Shown: positions 8,281 through 15,851 of the stretch, piece by piece
Position numbering within the stretch: position 1 is the first letter of the stretch
How the letters are laid out: each line of letters starts with the position of its first letter
NCBI GenBank assembly: GCA_021781575.1
Contig: JAJXWP010000008.1
Span: forward strand, 62,001 to 126,000
Reading direction: 5' to 3'
Length of the DNA: 64,000 nucleotides
From: Pseudomonadota bacterium
GTDB taxonomy: Bacteria > Pseudomonadota > Alphaproteobacteria > Rhodospirillales > Magnetospirillaceae
The notes under the pieces: generated by a model
Told to the model about the DNA's origin: nothing
The model's input: only the letters and a program-made list of their open reading frames with translations
Database searches by the model: none
Position numbers and translations under genes: made by a program

Positions 8281-8668
8281 GGTGACTCCCCCTGCCCATT
8301 CTCTAACATCGGTCTTGCTTGGCTCGGCAAATCATCGCATGACAGCGCGTCATTCCAAAAGTGGAAACTCTTCAGGTCAATGTCGCTCGATAAGGTGGGC
8401 GTATTATGGCCAAGTCGTAGCGTCTCTTATGGGTCAACTGCCGTCGAAGCCACCTTCGTCGCCAATGTCTGCTGACCCTATTTCCCGTCCGATACGAGAC
8501 ATTCCCCTCACGGCCCGACTACGTCGGCAAATGCGCCTCCGCGGCTGGGCCGATCCAAGGCCATGACGGAACCGGTCGGGGATGGTCGATGGGTTGGCGG
8601 CGGCCTCGGGGGTCGCCTTGAGTCTGGGCCGACATTATGGGCCGAGGTGTCGGGTCGGCTTCGGTCCG
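8281..8668. other. Gene-free spacer
   Basis: No convincing reading frame on either strand. It contains the upstream region of the HD-GYP gene (ribosome-binding site at its left end) and the downstream region of the second RES gene. I see no tRNA, clear terminator or insertion-sequence ends. It looks like decayed sequence. Confidence 0.5.
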
Positions 8669-9367
8669 TCAGTCCGGAATGGCTGCCACCTTCTCGATGG
8701 CCGGCTCCGGCGTCCCTCGCCAGCGAAGCCGCCAGACGTCGCCTTGGGCGACGGACTGGACGGCGCTCGGTCTGAGGGCGACGACGCAAGTCCCGCCTGG
8801 CCGGCGTACCGACGAATAGATGATCCCGTTGTGGCCGGCGGCTCGCGCCTCGGCGGCGACGGCATTGCCTTTCGGATAGGCGAAGGCCGGGTCGGGCGCC
8901 AGGCAATCGGGGGGCGGGGCGACAGTCCGCAGATCGACGAATTGGCCGGCGAACGAGGCGAACAGTTCCGAGTATTCGACGACGGCCTCGTACACCCCCA
9001 CGCGCTCCAATTCCCGGGTCATGTGAAAGGCCACCTCGGCCAAAGCCGTTTCGATTTCCAGCGCCGCATACCAGGCCCCGCGGCCCGGCCCGTTGAAGCG
9101 GTTCAGTTCGCGGGGCAGCCAGTAGGCGAAGGCGGCATTGATGAAGTGGGCATGCGGCACCCCGGCGACGAACTCCCGGGCGCCAATCTCGTCCGCCCCC
9201 TGGTTCTGGGCCACCAACCGGCCGCTGGTGGCGCCTTCGATCTCGGCCAAGGCGTCCAAGGTCGCCTGATCGGCCGCCAGCCGTCGCAAGACCGGATCGC
9301 GCAGACGGGCGGTGGTCACCAGCCGAACCGTCCGGGCCAGCGCGACCCGTTCGACGGGAAAGCTCAC
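8669..9367 (-). CDS. RES-domain toxin of RES-Xre pair 2
   Basis: 232 residues, the longer RES class, unlike the 147-residue toxin at 5264. Motifs are VRLVTTARLRDPVL at the N-terminus, HINAAF-type segment HFINAAFAYWLPRELNRFN, GAWYAALEIETALAEVAFH carrying the Glu, and HNGIIYSSVRRPGGTCVVAL carrying the conserved Ser. The family kills by depleting NAD+. The start ATG at 9367 overlaps the antitoxin stop by four bases. The two RES loci of this island are in opposite orientation and clearly different in sequence, so they are not a recent duplication. Confidence 0.88.
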   Translation of the reverse strand: MSFPVERVALARTVRLVTTARLRDPVLRRLAADQATLDALAEIEGATSGRLVAQNQGADEIGAREFVAGVPHAHFINAAFAYWLPRELNRFNGPGRGAWYAALEIETALAEVAFHMTRELERVGVYEAVVEYSELFASFAGQFVDLRTVAPPPDCLAPDPAFAYPKGNAVAAEARAAGHNGIIYSSVRRPGGTCVVALRPSAVQSVAQGDVWRLRWRGTPEPAIEKVAAIPD

Positions 9368-9804
9368 AAGCCGCCCCGCAGGGCGTCAATATAGCGTCGC
9401 ACCTCGATCATCAGCGGAATCCCCCCGTCGATCATTGCCTCGACCGGGGTCTGGCCGTTGAACAGCGGGCCGGAGTTCCGAAGGCTCGGCCAACGGTCGG
9501 CCATGCTGTCGGCGAACAGCAGGTTCAGTCCCTTGAAAATGCCGATCAGCGCCGAGGCGCGGACCATCTGGTCCTGGCTGAAGACCGGCCTGCTGGTACC
9601 GGCCAGCATGCGGTCCCAGGCACTGGGCGACAGGGCCAGCAATTGCGCGGTCTGATCCCGCGTCAGCTTCCAGGCCTCGGCGATTTGCCGAACTCCGACG
9701 GTGGCGGCCGGCGTCAGCCGCGCCCGATCGCTCTCGGACCCGAAGGTCTGCGGCTTGGCCGGCCCTGGCGCGAAGCCCGAGGCATAGGCGATAGATGTTG
9801 CCAT
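9364..9804 (-). CDS. Xre/MbcA/ParS-type antitoxin of RES-Xre pair 2
   Basis: 146 residues. An Xre-like HTH lies at about 30-75 (VRQIAEAWKLTRDQTAQLLAL) and a DUF2384 domain at about 80-146, with MVRASALIGIFKGLNLLF, NSGPLFNGQTPVEAMIDGG and the end RRYIDALRGG. In related pairs two antitoxins sandwich toxin dimers and repress the operon. The ATG at 9804 has AGGG upstream, and the sequence before it is a promoter/operator, so longer in-frame starts are rejected. It is followed directly by the RES toxin with an ATGA overlap. Confidence 0.9.
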   Translation of the reverse strand: MATSIAYASGFAPGPAKPQTFGSESDRARLTPAATVGVRQIAEAWKLTRDQTAQLLALSPSAWDRMLAGTSRPVFSQDQMVRASALIGIFKGLNLLFADSMADRWPSLRNSGPLFNGQTPVEAMIDGGIPLMIEVRRYIDALRGGL

Positions 9805-9815
9805 CGAACCCTCAT

Positions 9816-9840
9816 AGCATCCTTTGATGCTGAATATAGC
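9816..9840 (-). promoter_or_regulatory. Promoter -10 and palindromic operator of RES-Xre pair 2
   Basis: AGCATC-CTTT-GATGCT is a perfect 6-base inverted repeat at 9816-9831. Immediately upstream on the minus strand is TATATT (9835-9840), a good -10 element. A repressor bound here would cover the start of transcription 12 bases before the antitoxin start codon, which fits autoregulation by the Xre antitoxin. No experiment is implied. Confidence 0.5.
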
Positions 9841-10114
9841 GCCAGATGATGCCATCGACAAGGTGAGCGGAGGAATCCGCAGGTGATGCGGGGCAGGGGC
9901 CCGGCTGGTTGACGTGGCCCGCCGAGCAAGACCCAAGACCCTACTCAAGGTATTGATTATCCGTTCGAAATCCCCGATCGGGCGAATACCTTGGTGATGA
10001 AATCGGAAGATTTGGCAAGCCCTGCGGCAGTATGCCCGGTGCAACCGTCAAGGGTGTCCAGCGCAAATGCTACCTTGCTACGTTGGGATGAACACCGCTA
10101 ACGGAAGGGCATCA
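9841..10114. other. Intergenic region between divergent genes
   Basis: Holds the upstream sequences of the RES-Xre pair 2 (minus) and of the HTH protein at 10115 (plus). In-frame extensions of both genes into this region have no family-like sequence. Apart from the operator noted next to it I see nothing recognisable. Confidence 0.45.
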
Positions 10115-10432
10115 ATGACCGACCTGATGACCGGACAAGAGCCACAAGCGACCGAAATCAGCCTTCCGCCTGCTTTGCGCAAGCCGCGCCTGCGCCGTTG
10201 GGAGGCAAGCCAATACCTTCTGCTGGTGTACGGCATAACGATTGCCCCGTCCACCTTGGCCAAATATGCCACGGTCGGCGGCGGTCCCTGCTTCAACCGC
10301 GCCAGAAGGGTGCCGCTCTACCCCATCACGGAGTTGGACGCCTGGGCGATGGCGCGGCTCGGCGACCTTGTCGGCTCGACCTCCGCGGCGGATGTCCGGC
10401 AGCCGAACACAGAAGATCTTCCCGCCGAATAG
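10115..10432 (+). CDS. Small HTH protein, AlpA/excisionase-like
   Basis: 105 residues. The core RRWEASQYLLLVYGITIAPS then TLAKYATVGGGPCFNR and a following VPLYPITELDAWAMARL has the pattern of MerR/AlpA-type HTH proteins found in islands and prophages, where they act as excisionases or regulators: a recognition helix, a conserved GGGP turn and a short wing. The ATG at 10115 has GGAAGGG seven bases upstream. An ATG at 10088 is weaker. No integrase is nearby, so the partner is unknown. Confidence 0.65.
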   Translation: MTDLMTGQEPQATEISLPPALRKPRLRRWEASQYLLLVYGITIAPSTLAKYATVGGGPCFNRARRVPLYPITELDAWAMARLGDLVGSTSAADVRQPNTEDLPAE

Positions 10433-10452
10433 CGCGGGTCAGGGTCACAGGT

Positions 10453-11115
10453 TCAGATCGGCGGTGGGGCGGAACCCGAGCCCTGCGCCTCTTCCCATGC
10501 TCGGACGGCTGACGTCGGCCGTGACGCCGGTGCTGCGCCACGAGCGGTATCGACAGGGCGTGAGTGGCCAGCAAATTCGGGGGTGCCGTGAGTGGCGGGT
10601 GAGTGCCGGAGGATTTTCCGGTTTCCCGCGGTCTTCGGCGGGTTTCTTAGCCGGCGCAGGCATCTGCCTGCCGCAATCACCACCGCTGACTGCTGGAGAT
10701 CCATCTGGTAGCTGATGAAATCGTCGGGATGGATGGCGTCGAGGTTGAACCTGGCCAGTTCGGCGGTCGGAAAGTCCTTCAGGTTGAACGTCACGACGGC
10801 ATCGGCCCGGCCATGAATGGCAGCGGCTACCACATGCCGGTCATCGGGGTCAGGCAAGGTAACCAAATCGATGAGGTGGCCGTAGCCCTGCACAAGACAG
10901 TCGGGGACCGCGGCATCCATCAATGTACAGGTTCGACGCAACTGTTCCGGGGTGAGGTCCGGTCGATCGCGCAGGACGTTTCTGACCCATTCGTCATGGA
11001 TACGTTCGGTCCATTTGGCCCGAAACAGCTCCACCGTTGCCAACTCGATCAGCAGGTCCCGAAGTGGCGCGGGGTAAAGGCAGCACGCGTCATAGACGAC
11101 CGTGAAGCGCGACAC
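10453..11115 (-). CDS. PIN-domain toxin with aberrant C-terminus
   Basis: The first ~165 residues are a PIN ribonuclease-like domain: VVYDACCLYPAPLRDLL (first acidic residue), IHDEWVRNVL, LPDPDDRHVVAAAIHGRADAVVTFNLKDFP (Asp cluster). The family usually ends shortly after a segment like LRRLRNPPKTA, which is present at about residue 165. Beyond it the frame reads on for 55 residues of low-complexity, out-of-character sequence to a stop at 10453. This suggests a frameshift or replacement of the natural end. The start is GTG at 11115, one base after the antitoxin stop. Confidence 0.75.
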   Translation of the reverse strand: MSRFTVVYDACCLYPAPLRDLLIELATVELFRAKWTERIHDEWVRNVLRDRPDLTPEQLRRTCTLMDAAVPDCLVQGYGHLIDLVTLPDPDDRHVVAAAIHGRADAVVTFNLKDFPTAELARFNLDAIHPDDFISYQMDLQQSAVVIAAGRCLRRLRNPPKTAGNRKILRHSPATHGTPEFAGHSRPVDTARGAAPASRPTSAVRAWEEAQGSGSAPPPI

Positions 11116-11116
11116 G

Positions 11117-11566
11117 TCAATAGCCCAGCCCGAGGCCTTGCGCTTGCGCTGTCAATTCTTCCAAGGCTTTCGCGGTCGCATTCGCCGATTGATCCTTGAA
11201 TGCCTTCAGGTCGAGGAAACGGATGCGCCGATGGGACCCGACCTTGTGATAGGGCACCGCGCCGCTTTCCAGCAACTTGACCAGATAGGGGCGGCTGACG
11301 TTCAGGTAGTCCGCCGCTTCTTGGGTCGTCATCTCAGCATGGATAGGTATGATGGTCACAGCGTTGCCATGCGCCATTTCCGTCAGCAGGTGCGACAGCA
11401 AGCGCGCTGCCGCTTTGGGCAGCGTCAGAACCTGGCCGTCAGCGAGCTGCACGCGGAGATCCTCTTCCGGCTGCTTCGACGCCAGAATACGGCTCGACTC
11501 GGCGGCGAGGCGCGCATCTTCTTCAGAGGGAACAATGGTGTCCGGCTTTTCTAGCAGTGGGTTCAT
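11117..11566 (-). CDS. HTH (excisionase-family) antitoxin of PIN pair
   Basis: 149 residues with an excisionase-type HTH at about 80-130: MTTQEAADYLNVSRPYLVKL, LLESGAVPYHKVGSHRRIRF. The N-terminal half contains VQLADGQVLTLPKAAARLL, usual for antitoxins upstream of PIN_3-type toxins. ATG 11566 follows GGGAGAGC. It directly precedes the PIN gene, so the two form a type II toxin-antitoxin operon reading away from the TOTE gene. Confidence 0.85.
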   Translation of the reverse strand: MNPLLEKPDTIVPSEEDARLAAESSRILASKQPEEDLRVQLADGQVLTLPKAAARLLSHLLTEMAHGNAVTIIPIHAEMTTQEAADYLNVSRPYLVKLLESGAVPYHKVGSHRRIRFLDLKAFKDQSANATAKALEELTAQAQGLGLGY

Positions 11567-11725
11567 ATCAGCTCTCCCGCTTGCTCAAGATATGGCGTAT
11601 CGTGAGCATAAACGCAATAAACGAAACAGCGCAGGGTCGGGAGATTGGCTCTCGCAAGCGGCCTGCCTGCCGATGCCGAGAGGTTCCAAGCGAAAACTGT
11701 CGTGTGAGCGATCCAGCATAGGCTC

Positions 11726-14518
11726 ATGGTAGACTGGCGCTCTCCCTCTGAGATGAAAGTGGCGCTCTTTCGCTCCCTCTTCCGGGGGCGGCCGGATGTC
11801 TATGCCCGGCGCTTTGAAAGCCGAAGAACCGGTAAGTCGGGTTACCAGCCCGCCTGCGGCAACGAGTGGCTTCGCGGAATCTGCGGAAAGCCGAAAAGCA
11901 AATGCACTGATTGTCCGCATCAACACTTCGCGGCCGTCACTGATCTGGCCGTTGGATGGCACCTTCTTGGTCAGGATGACCGTGGCGAGAGTTTTGTCAT
12001 GGGCGTTTATCCCATGCTGCAAGACGAAACGTGCTTCTTCCTGGCGGTGGATTTTGACAAGACCAGTTGGCGCGATGATGCGAAGGCTTTCCACGAAACC
12101 TGTGATCAACTGGGCATCCCTGCCGCCCTCGAACGTTCGCGCTCGGGTAATGGTGCGCATGTTTGGATCTTCTTCGACGAGGCCGTTCCGGCTTGGCTTG
12201 CGAGGAAACTGGGGGCGCACCTCCTGACAGAAACCATGGAGCGCAGGCCGGAACTGGGGCTGCGATCCTATGACCGGTTCTTCCCCAATCAGGACACCCT
12301 CCCGAAGGGAGGATTCGGCAACTTGATCGCCTTGCCACTGCAAAAAACTCCGCGTGAGCAAGGCAACTCGGTCTTCCTTGATGACAGTTTGGCTCCCTAT
12401 GCCGACCAATGGGCATTTCTCTCGTCAGTCCCGAGACTGGCCCGGCAGCCGATCGAGTGGCTCCTCGCCAAGGCAGAAGCAGCGGACAGGATCATCGGGG
12501 TGCCTCTCGCTGCGTCGGAGGAAGACGAGGATGCTCCCTGGTTGGCGCCTCCCTCGCGGCGGCGAAAGAAACCCGCCATCGTCGGACCGTTGCCCAAGAC
12601 CTTGGAACTGGTGCTCGCCGATGAGATCTACATTGCCAAGAGTGCGCTGCCGCCCGCCCTCCATAATCGCCTTGTCCGCCTGGCTGCGTTCCAGAATCCC
12701 GAATTCTATCGCGCTCAAGCGATGCGCCTGCCGGTGTACGACAAGCCACGGATCATTGGCTGTGCTGCGGATCATCCATCCCATCTGAGCTTGCCGCGTG
12801 GCTGCCTGGACGATGTGCTGCGCCTTTGCGCCGACCTGAAGATCCAGGTAACGGTGCTTGATGAAAGGAACGCCGGCAAGCCGCTGACGGTGGCGTTCCA
12901 AGGAGAGTTGCGGCCGGATCAGCAATTGGCGGCACGTGCGCTGCTAGCGCACGACAATGGCATTCTGGCTGCCACCACTGCGTTCGGAAAAACGGTGATC
13001 GCCGCCTGGTTGATCGCGCAACGGGGCGTTAACACCCTCGTTGTGGTGCATAGACAACAATTGCTGGACCAGTGGGTGGAGCGGTTAGGCTCCTTCCTCG
13101 ATCTGCCCGGAAAGTCCATTGGCCGCGTCGGCGGAGGACGCAAGCGTTTTACCGGGGAGATTGATGTCGCTGTGATCCAAAGCCTGGTGCGGCAGGGTGT
13201 CGTGGATGATCGAGTGGGAGACTATGGTCACGTCATCGTCGATGAATGCCATCACCTGCCCGCATTCAGTTTCGAGCAGGTTAGCCGACGCGCCAAAGCC
13301 AAGTTCGTCACCGGATTGACCGCCACAGTGACGCGAAAAGATGGGCATCACCCCATCCTGTTCATGCAGTGCGGGCCCATCCGCCATCGCGTGAACGCGC
13401 GACAGCAGGCGGCTGTGCGGCCCTTTGATCACCGTGTCTTCGTTCGTCCGACGGCGTTTCGTTCTCTGGATGAGCCTGCTGCCGACCAAAGGCTGCAATT
13501 CCAGAACGTTTGTGTCGAGCTTATCAACGACGAAGCGCGCAACAGGCTGATTTGCGGCGACGTGATCGATGCCGTGCGCCAAGGACGGTCGCCCATCGTG
13601 CTGACCGAACGCAAGGAGCACCTCGATCGCCTGGCGGGCTGCCTTTCATCGCAGGTACGCCACCTGATTACCTTGCGCGGAGGCATGGGCCGCAAAGAGC
13701 TAAAGGCCGTGAACACGCGGCTGAAGGAAATCTCTCGGTCCGAGGAACGGGTTCTGCTGGCAACCGGGCGCTACGTTGGCGAGGGCTTCGACGATGCCCG
13801 GCTGGACACGCTGTTCTTGACCCTCCCGGTGTCGTGGCGGGGAACCATCGCCCAATATGTCGGACGGCTGCATCGGCTGCATGAGGGGAAGCGGGAGGTG
13901 CGCGTTTATGATTACGCCGATCTGAACGTTCCGGTGCTGGCGCGCATGTTCGATCGGCGCTGCAAGGGCTACGAAGCTGTCGGCTACAGCATCCTCCTCC
14001 CTGGCAGCGCCGTTCCAGGGTGGCCAGTCGAAGTTGAGCTGCCGATCGACCCCCAATGGAAACGGGAGTATGCGGCAAGTGTGAAGAGGCTGATAAGAGA
14101 CGGTGTCGACGTGCCGCTTGGCACCCTTTTCGTCGGTGCCGTCAGGATATTCGCCTCGGATGCCGAGGGGGTCGATCGAGCCAGAAGCGCGATGGAGGCT
14201 TTCCTCTATCGGCGGTTGGAGAGCTTGCCGACAACGGCGGGGCGTTTCAACCTCAACGCCGAGCTGCCAATTCCTTTTGGCGGTTCTGGCCGCATGGAGG
14301 TCGACCTCCTTTGTCGCGACGCCAACGTGGCCGTAGAATTGGATGGATCGCAACACCTGGGCAGTGCGGATGCCTACCGAAGCGACCGTGCTAAAGACCA
14401 TTTGTTGCAGGAGGCAGGCTACCTAGTCCTGCGGTTCCTCGCCGAAGACGTCGGGAAAAGGCTGGATCTCGTATTGGATACGATCCAGAGGGCGCTCGTT
14501 TCCCGATCTCGTCGTTGA
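11726..14518 (+). CDS. TOTE-type conflict protein: AEP primase, SF2 helicase, DUF559-like nuclease
   Basis: 930 residues with three enzymatic modules. (1) N-terminal TOTE-class archaeo-eukaryotic primase: Cys at 44, 53, 60 and 63 look zinc-binding, DFD at 109-111 is the metal motif, NGAH at 142-145 is the second motif, then YDRFFPNQD and GGFGNLIALPL. (2) SF2 helicase: Walker A TTAFGKT 417-423, VDECHH 505-510, TGLTATVTR, GEGFDD, and motif VI QYVGRLHR 710-717. (3) C-terminal DUF559/Vsr-like endonuclease, with MEVD 857-860 and ELDGSQH 871-877. All catalytic residues seem present. Proteins of this build are proposed conflict or defence effectors that prime on, unwind and cut invading nucleic acid; activity is inferred. 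The gene is isolated on its strand, beside a PIN/HTH pair and the tRNA-Leu end. Confidence 0.88.
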   Translation: MVDWRSPSEMKVALFRSLFRGRPDVYARRFESRRTGKSGYQPACGNEWLRGICGKPKSKCTDCPHQHFAAVTDLAVGWHLLGQDDRGESFVMGVYPMLQDETCFFLAVDFDKTSWRDDAKAFHETCDQLGIPAALERSRSGNGAHVWIFFDEAVPAWLARKLGAHLLTETMERRPELGLRSYDRFFPNQDTLPKGGFGNLIALPLQKTPREQGNSVFLDDSLAPYADQWAFLSSVPRLARQPIEWLLAKAEAADRIIGVPLAASEEDEDAPWLAPPSRRRKKPAIVGPLPKTLELVLADEIYIAKSALPPALHNRLVRLAAFQNPEFYRAQAMRLPVYDKPRIIGCAADHPSHLSLPRGCLDDVLRLCADLKIQVTVLDERNAGKPLTVAFQGELRPDQQLAARALLAHDNGILAATTAFGKTVIAAWLIAQRGVNTLVVVHRQQLLDQWVERLGSFLDLPGKSIGRVGGGRKRFTGEIDVAVIQSLVRQGVVDDRVGDYGHVIVDECHHLPAFSFEQVSRRAKAKFVTGLTATVTRKDGHHPILFMQCGPIRHRVNARQQAAVRPFDHRVFVRPTAFRSLDEPAADQRLQFQNVCVELINDEARNRLICGDVIDAVRQGRSPIVLTERKEHLDRLAGCLSSQVRHLITLRGGMGRKELKAVNTRLKEISRSEERVLLATGRYVGEGFDDARLDTLFLTLPVSWRGTIAQYVGRLHRLHEGKREVRVYDYADLNVPVLARMFDRRCKGYEAVGYSILLPGSAVPGWPVEVELPIDPQWKREYAASVKRLIRDGVDVPLGTLFVGAVRIFASDAEGVDRARSAMEAFLYRRLESLPTTAGRFNLNAELPIPFGGSGRMEVDLLCRDANVAVELDGSQHLGSADAYRSDRAKDHLLQEAGYLVLRFLAEDVGKRLDLVLDTIQRALVSRSRR

Positions 14519-14539
14519 TAACTGATGCCGCTAACCCCT

Positions 14540-14625
14540 TGGTGCCCCAGGCCGGACTCGAACCAGCACGCCGTTGCCGGCAACAGATTTTGAGTCTGCC
14601 GCGTCTACCATTCCGCCACTGGGGC
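14540..14625 (-). tRNA. tRNA-Leu (CAA)
   Basis: Read on the minus strand, GCCCCAG pairs with CTGGGGC to form the acceptor, followed by A and an encoded CCA (14540-14542). The anticodon stem GCAGA/TCTGT encloses the loop CTCAAAA, giving anticodon CAA for UUG. A long variable arm (GTTGCCGGCAACGGC region) and GGTTCGAGTCC in the T arm confirm a class II tRNA-Leu. Its 3' end faces the accessory island, the typical integration side. Confidence 0.95.
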
Positions 14626-14777
14626 ACCGGGAGGTAGGAGCGCAGATCATAGCCAAGCTTCGGTGCCGGTCAATGGCTTGTACGCGTGGCTGCGCAATTC
14701 ACCCCATTCGCTCGTTGCCTTGCGGGGTGGGAGGCTGTTACACCTCCAGGCTCCGCGGCTCTTGAACGGGATCATCG

Positions 14778-15356
14778 ATGCTGCAGCGCACCTACGACCG
14801 GATGATGCGGTTGGCCAGCCATCGTCATGCCTTGTGGTGGCTTGCCGCTGTCGCCTTCATCGAGAGCTCGGTCTTCCCAATTCCGCCCGACGTCATGCTG
14901 ATCCCCATGGTGCTGGCGGCGCGCGACAAGGCCTTGCGCTTCGCCGCGGTGGCGACCGTGGCCTCGGTGATCGGCGGCTGGCTGGGCTACGCCATCGGCT
15001 ATTACCTGTACCAGGCGGTGGGCCTGCCGATCATCGACTTCTATCACCTGGAGGCCGGCTTTGCCGTATTCCAGGCCAAGTTCAACCAATACGGGGCATG
15101 GATCGTGCTGATCAAGGGCATGACTCCGATTCCGTACAAGCTCGTCACCATCGCCTCGGGCGTGGCCCATCTCGATCCCGTGGTGTTTACCCTGGCCTCG
15201 ATCGGCTCGCGCGCCATGCGCTTCTTCCTGGTCGCCGGCCTGCTCTATTTCTTCGGCGAGCCGATCCGCGACTTCATCGAGCGGCGGCTGACCCTGGTCA
15301 CTACGACCTTCGTCGTGCTGCTGGTCGGCGGCATCCTCGCCATCAAATTGGTCTAG
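14778..15356 (+). CDS. YqaA-family membrane protein (DedA/VTT superfamily)
   Basis: 192 residues with about five hydrophobic helices. The family motif FIESSVFPIPPDVMLIPM is near the N-terminus, then VIGGWLGYAIGYY and the Gly-Pro-rich KGMTPIPYKLVTIASG, characteristic of SNARE-associated/VTT proteins implicated in lipid scrambling or envelope homeostasis. ATG 14778 is used. DsbB and COQ7 follow with gaps of 6 and overlap of 4 bases, so the three form one envelope/redox operon. Confidence 0.88.
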   Translation: MLQRTYDRMMRLASHRHALWWLAAVAFIESSVFPIPPDVMLIPMVLAARDKALRFAAVATVASVIGGWLGYAIGYYLYQAVGLPIIDFYHLEAGFAVFQAKFNQYGAWIVLIKGMTPIPYKLVTIASGVAHLDPVVFTLASIGSRAMRFFLVAGLLYFFGEPIRDFIERRLTLVTTTFVVLLVGGILAIKLV

Positions 15357-15362
15357 CGCGCC

Positions 15363-15851
15363 ATGACGTCCACCCGTCTGTTTCCCTCGCTCATCCTCGC
15401 GGCCTGCGTCGGCGCCCTGGCTTCGGCGCTGACCGCCCAATACGGCTTCGGGCTGCGGCCGTGCGCCCTCTGCTTGTACCAGCGCGTTCCCTACGTGCTG
15501 GCCGGCCTGCTGGCGGCCATCGCCTTGCTGCCGGCCGTGCCGGTGCGCGGCAAGGCGCTGCTGGCCGCCCTGTGCGCCCTGGTTTTCCTGGCCAACACCG
15601 GCATTGCCGTCTTTCATGTGGGGGTCGAGCACCATTGGTGGGCCGGGCTGGCTGCCTGCACCGGCGGCGCTCCGCAGGCGCAAACCGTGGCGCAGTTGAA
15701 AGCCATGCTGGCTGGTCCGCCGCCGCCGCGCTGCGATCAGGTTCCGTGGGCGCTGTTCGGCATATCGATGGCAGGTTACAATGTCTTCGCGTCGCTCGCC
15801 CTGGCGTTGTTCGCCGGCTGGGCGGCATCACGTCTGACGAGGGCCGCATGA
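15363..15851 (+). CDS. dsbB: Disulfide bond formation protein B
   Basis: 162 residues, four predicted membrane helices. The quinone-proximal pair is CALC in RPCALCLYQRVPY. The second periplasmic cysteine pair is in AACTGG and PRCDQVPW. DsbB reoxidises DsbA by passing electrons to ubiquinone. It is interesting that the next gene, overlapping by four bases (ATGA), encodes a ubiquinone-biosynthesis enzyme. Confidence 0.93.
   Translation: MTSTRLFPSLILAACVGALASALTAQYGFGLRPCALCLYQRVPYVLAGLLAAIALLPAVPVRGKALLAALCALVFLANTGIAVFHVGVEHHWWAGLAACTGGAPQAQTVAQLKAMLAGPPPPRCDQVPWALFGISMAGYNVFASLALALFAGWAASRLTRAA

Noticed and set aside
14540-14625. Duplicate tRNA-Leu 3' end (att site) at the left end of the island
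   Set aside because: Reading 4285-5700 I found no copy of the tRNA 3' sequence, so no attachment site is claimed.
14663-15840. Plus-strand open frame running across the YqaA and dsbB genes in another frame and joining the coq7 frame
   Set aside because: Only the part from 15848 is COQ7. Upstream translation is low-complexity Arg/Gly sequence overlapping two well-supported genes.
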